The position numbers and the translations under genes are program-made. DNA of 6,468 bases, from positions 1-6,468 of the forward strand of contig JBEIHR010000101.1 in the NCBI GenBank assembly GCA_040381195.1. Reading direction: 5' to 3'. The DNA comes from VGCC01 sp040381195 (lineage in GTDB: Bacteria > Actinomycetota > Actinomycetes > S36-B12). Below, one piece after another: positions 4,847 to 6,468 of this stretch. The notes under the pieces are model-generated. The model searched no databases. It had not been told where the DNA came from and saw only the letters and a program-made list of their open reading frames with translations. Position 1 is the first letter of the stretch; every line of letters begins with the position of its first letter.

Positions 4847-5149
4847 TCAGTCGTCGATGACTTCGACGCTGAACCTCGCCCGTGATCCCTCGGACAGGTT
4901 CAGCTCCTGACGCACCTGCTTCTTCAACGGCAGGATGTAGGTGCCGGATTTCCTGTCCGGGAAGATCGATGTCCGCCACGTGTTGTCCTTGGACGTGACC
5001 TCGACGCGCACGCTGCCAAAACCGCGGAGTCGTCCTTCCATGAGGTCGGCGATCTCGTCGGCGATGTCTTCGGGCAGGCTCACGAAGTGCCAGGCCGAGT
5101 CGCCCTGCCATAACCACACCGTCGACGTGAAGGAAAACGCGCGGCCCAC
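4847..5149 (-). CDS. DUF1905 domain protein
   Basis: A 100-residue protein consisting of a single DUF1905 domain and nothing else. Segments typical of the family are present: VWLWQGDSAWHFVSLPED (11-28), with the W.G..AWHFV.LP pattern; GFGSVRVEV (43-51); WRTSIFPDRKSGTYILPLKKQVR (58-80), with the TS.FPd...g.Y.LP.K..VR pattern; and a final short beta-strand region, ARFSVEVIDD. The family is a small beta-rich fold, often fused to or next to a YdeI/OmpD-associated-like domain, with no established biochemical role that I know of. The start is a GTG with no Shine-Dalgarno; a GGAATAC box ends seven bases upstream, so a leaderless transcript is possible. The 3' end faces the tRNA-Lys gene with only three bases between. 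The 128-base region on its other side separates it from the divergent DUF4397 gene. Confidence 0.9.
   Translation of the reverse strand: MGRAFSFTSTVWLWQGDSAWHFVSLPEDIADEIADLMEGRLRGFGSVRVEVTSKDNTWRTSIFPDRKSGTYILPLKKQVRQELNLSEGSRARFSVEVIDD
4848..4871. terminator. Hairpin just after tRNA-Lys, inside the DUF1905 3' end
   Basis: The arms CGTCGA (4852-4857) and TCGACG (4863-4868) are exact complements around a five-base loop. A further CAG/CTG pairing, with one bulged T, extends the stem to nine pairs. It starts four bases past the tRNA discriminator and lies within the last DUF1905 codons and its stop. It could end tRNA transcription. There is no T tract on either strand, so it is at best a U-less terminator or a Rho-assisted stop. 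Confidence 0.3.
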
Positions 5150-5277
5150 GGCGCGAGTATTCCAGCGTGGGCCATTCGAACGTGACCAGGCAATGCAGTC
5201 TGTGGATGTTCATTACGCAAGCGGTGACCTCGTGGGATCGAGACAGTGGGGCAATCCATCTAGTGAAAGTAGGTTGC

Positions 5278-5970
5278 ATGTCTCGTCTTCGTCTCGTTGC
5301 CGCGTTCGCCGTGGCGCTCCTCGGTCTAGGTCTGGCCGCACCCTCGGTCAGTGCCGCACCCAACGACAAGAAAGCCACCGTCGCGGTACTCCACGCCATT
5401 CCTGCCGGCAAGGGCGCGGACGTCGTTGATGTCTACGCGGGAGATATTCGCCTCCTCAACAATCTGACCCCGGGTCAGTTGCGCACCCTGAAGGTGCGGC
5501 CGGGGACCTACGACATCGGCATTTACGCCGATGGCTCCATGCCGGGATCCGGACAGCCTCTGCTGGCGATCGACAACGCGGTCTTCCTCGCGGGCACGTG
5601 CTCGACGATCACGGCAAACCTTGATGCCTCCGGCGCCCCGACCACGAACCGCTTCGCGGATTGCTCCGCGAAGAACCCCGTCGGGTTCGGTCGGCTGACC
5701 GTGCGCCACATTGCCGCGGCCCCCGCGGTGGACTTCCGTGCCAATGGCGAAGTGCTCTTCGGAGCATTGACCAACGGAGCGTCAGCAACCAAGCGCGTCG
5801 CTGCGTCGAACTACGCGATCACCGTGGCCCTGGCAAATAATGACGCAGTGGTGCTCGGCCCGACGACTGTGAATGCAGTGCGGCCCTTCAACACAATCGT
5901 CTATGCGTGGGGATCGGCCACCGATGGAACCCTCGCCTTGGCGACCCAGAGGGTGAACGCCAAGGGCTAG
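5278..5970 (+). CDS. Secreted DUF4397 domain protein
   Basis: A 230-residue exported protein. The chosen ATG gives a clean Sec signal peptide: MSRLR, a hydrophobic core (about 6-20), and cleavage near VSA-AP at residue 26/27. Longer in-frame extensions upstream have no sensible N-terminus. A weak purine-rich site AAAGTAGG precedes the ATG by four bases. The mature part matches the DUF4397 pattern, VAVLHAIPAGKGADVVDVYAGD (35-56) and PGTYDIGIYADG (75-86), and then repeats it as LTVRHIAAAPAVDFRANGE (140-158) and ASNYAITVALANN (176-188). It therefore looks like two related beta-rich (transthyretin-like or Ig-like) half-domains in tandem. Cys108 and Cys129 in the connecting part may form a disulfide. 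There is no lipobox, sortase signal or membrane anchor, so the protein is probably released or held by the wall. No enzymatic motif is seen; the family is thought to be structural or adhesive. The stop overlaps the convergent channel gene. Confidence 0.92.
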   Translation: MSRLRLVAAFAVALLGLGLAAPSVSAAPNDKKATVAVLHAIPAGKGADVVDVYAGDIRLLNNLTPGQLRTLKVRPGTYDIGIYADGSMPGSGQPLLAIDNAVFLAGTCSTITANLDASGAPTTNRFADCSAKNPVGFGRLTVRHIAAAPAVDFRANGEVLFGALTNGASATKRVAASNYAITVALANNDAVVLGPTTVNAVRPFNTIVYAWGSATDGTLALATQRVNAKG

Positions 5971-6468
5971 GACTTCCCCTCGAGTTTGGCCTGCAACGAG
6001 GCCACCATGCTCTTCAACTCACCGAGCTCCGCAAGGACTTCTTGGCTCGGATCGGGTGGAGCGGACTTGTTGCGGGCCAAGCTCGCGGCGACAGTGGCGG
6101 TGACTGTGCTCAGCACGCCGATACCGACGAACATGATCATCACGGCGAAGAATCGACCAAGTCCGGTGACGGGCACGAAGTCGCCGTAACCGACGGTGGT
6201 GATCGTCTCGAATCCCCACCAGATCGCGTCACCGAAGGTGTCGATCTCCGATCCAGGTGCGCCGCGCTCGGCGTTGAGCACCATCAGGCCACCCACCCAG
6301 ACGATCAGCAGGACTCCCAGGATCCCCGAGGTGATACCGCCGCCGGTGAGAATGCTTCCCGTCTTTCCGCGGGACAGGATGCCTTTGCTGGTGAATGCCC
6401 GCAGCGCACGCAGGGCGCGCAACTGAGGGATGACCACGGTGATGGTGTCCAGGGCGTTGTTCCGGAAG
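5967..6468 (-). CDS. Voltage-sensor-type potassium channel, C-terminal part (5' end outside window)
   Basis: 166 residues are visible, counted from the first complete codon at 6465-6467; the reading frame stays open to the window edge. Features in order: the end of S3 and S4, with Asp7, Pro14 and arginines at every third position (Arg17, Arg20, Arg23) in the pattern LRALRALRAF typical of voltage-sensor S4 helices; S5 (about 45-64); a pore helix (about 78-90); the selectivity filter TVGYGD (91-96), the signature of K+-selective pores; S6 (about 103-130); and a C-terminal segment (about 142-164) with leucines in heptad-like spacing (LAELGELKSMVASLQAKL), likely a coiled coil that holds the tetramer together. 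The protein acts in the cytoplasmic membrane. It is of the compact bacterial Kv type without RCK/TrkA-N domains, as seen to its C-terminus. S1-S3 are not visible. The GTG at 6437 lies within S4-preceding sequence and should not be taken as the real start. Confidence 0.95.
   Translation of the reverse strand, partial: FRNNALDTITVVIPQLRALRALRAFTSKGILSRGKTGSILTGGGITSGILGVLLIVWVGGLMVLNAERGAPGSEIDTFGDAIWWGFETITTVGYGDFVPVTGLGRFFAVMIMFVGIGVLSTVTATVAASLARNKSAPPDPSQEVLAELGELKSMVASLQAKLEGKS
5987..6004. terminator. Hairpin just past the DUF4397 stop, inside the channel coding region
   Basis: The arms TGGCCT and AGGCCA are exact complements separated by the six-base loop GCAACG. The hairpin begins 17 bases after the DUF4397 stop and lies within the codons for the channel's predicted C-terminal coiled coil. 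No T tract follows. Possible terminator for the plus-strand transcript, but six-pair stems are common by chance in GC-rich DNA. Confidence 0.22.

Noticed and set aside
5167..5277. Extension of the DUF4397 gene upstream of 5278
   Set aside because: It would place 37 unlike residues ahead of a textbook signal peptide. The ATG at 5278 gives a clean Sec signal.
5150..5277. Operator or riboswitch in the DUF1905/DUF4397 divergent region
   Set aside because: I found only a GGCAAT repeated twice and a CTCG/CGAG four-base inverted repeat, both compatible with chance. No known riboswitch core is visible.
1..6468. Mobile element, CRISPR array, toxin-antitoxin or phage defence system
   Set aside because: No terminal inverted repeats, direct-repeat arrays, transposase/integrase motifs or defence-type domains were seen. 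A lone tRNA could serve as an integration site, but there is no integrase and no duplicated tRNA 3' end nearby.

Overview
The window is a gene-dense chromosomal stretch from a high-GC bacterium, most likely an actinobacterium (Actinomycetota). The third codon positions are strongly G/C-rich, the only complete tRNA has no encoded CCA, several genes start at or within a few bases of a TANNNT-type -10 element (leaderless style), and the gene families are common in actinobacterial genomes. I cannot place it more finely from the sequence. I see no transposase, integrase, phage gene, CRISPR array or plasmid function, and no base-composition break that would suggest an island.

Layout. The left edge (1-140) carries the C-terminal end of a ribose-5-phosphate isomerase B gene. 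A plus-strand run follows: a small lipoprotein (214-603), an ATP-grasp ligase whose GTG start overlaps the lipoprotein stop (600-1496), a secreted M23/LytM-type metallopeptidase (1517-2077) and an RbsD/FucU-type sugar mutarotase (2105-2530). A cytochrome P450 (2531-3709, minus) abuts the mutarotase stop to stop. It is divergent from a fumarylacetoacetate-hydrolase-family enzyme (3842-4705, plus). A tRNA-Lys(UUU) gene (4772-4843) comes next. It is convergent with a 100-residue DUF1905 protein (4847-5149, minus), which is in turn divergent from a secreted DUF4397 protein (5278-5970, plus). The DUF4397 gene overlaps by four bases the 3' end of a voltage-sensor-type potassium channel (5967-6468, minus), whose N-terminal part lies outside the window.

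How the genes relate. The lipoprotein and ATP-grasp genes are probably translationally coupled. The peptidase and mutarotase that follow may have their own start sites. RpiB and RbsD/FucU both act on pentoses or deoxyhexoses, so a loose sugar-metabolism link is possible. The P450/FAH divergent pair has the look of a small catabolic module, but its substrate cannot be read from the sequence. The other genes look like unrelated housekeeping or accessory genes packed together.

I see no complete novel multi-gene system. The observations most worth checking are: three convergent junctions with almost no spacing, each with a hairpin inside the opposing coding region; a recurring GSTANNGTC promoter-like motif; the P450 I-helix that lacks the usual acid-threonine pair; and the unusual C-terminal active-site segment of the mutarotase.
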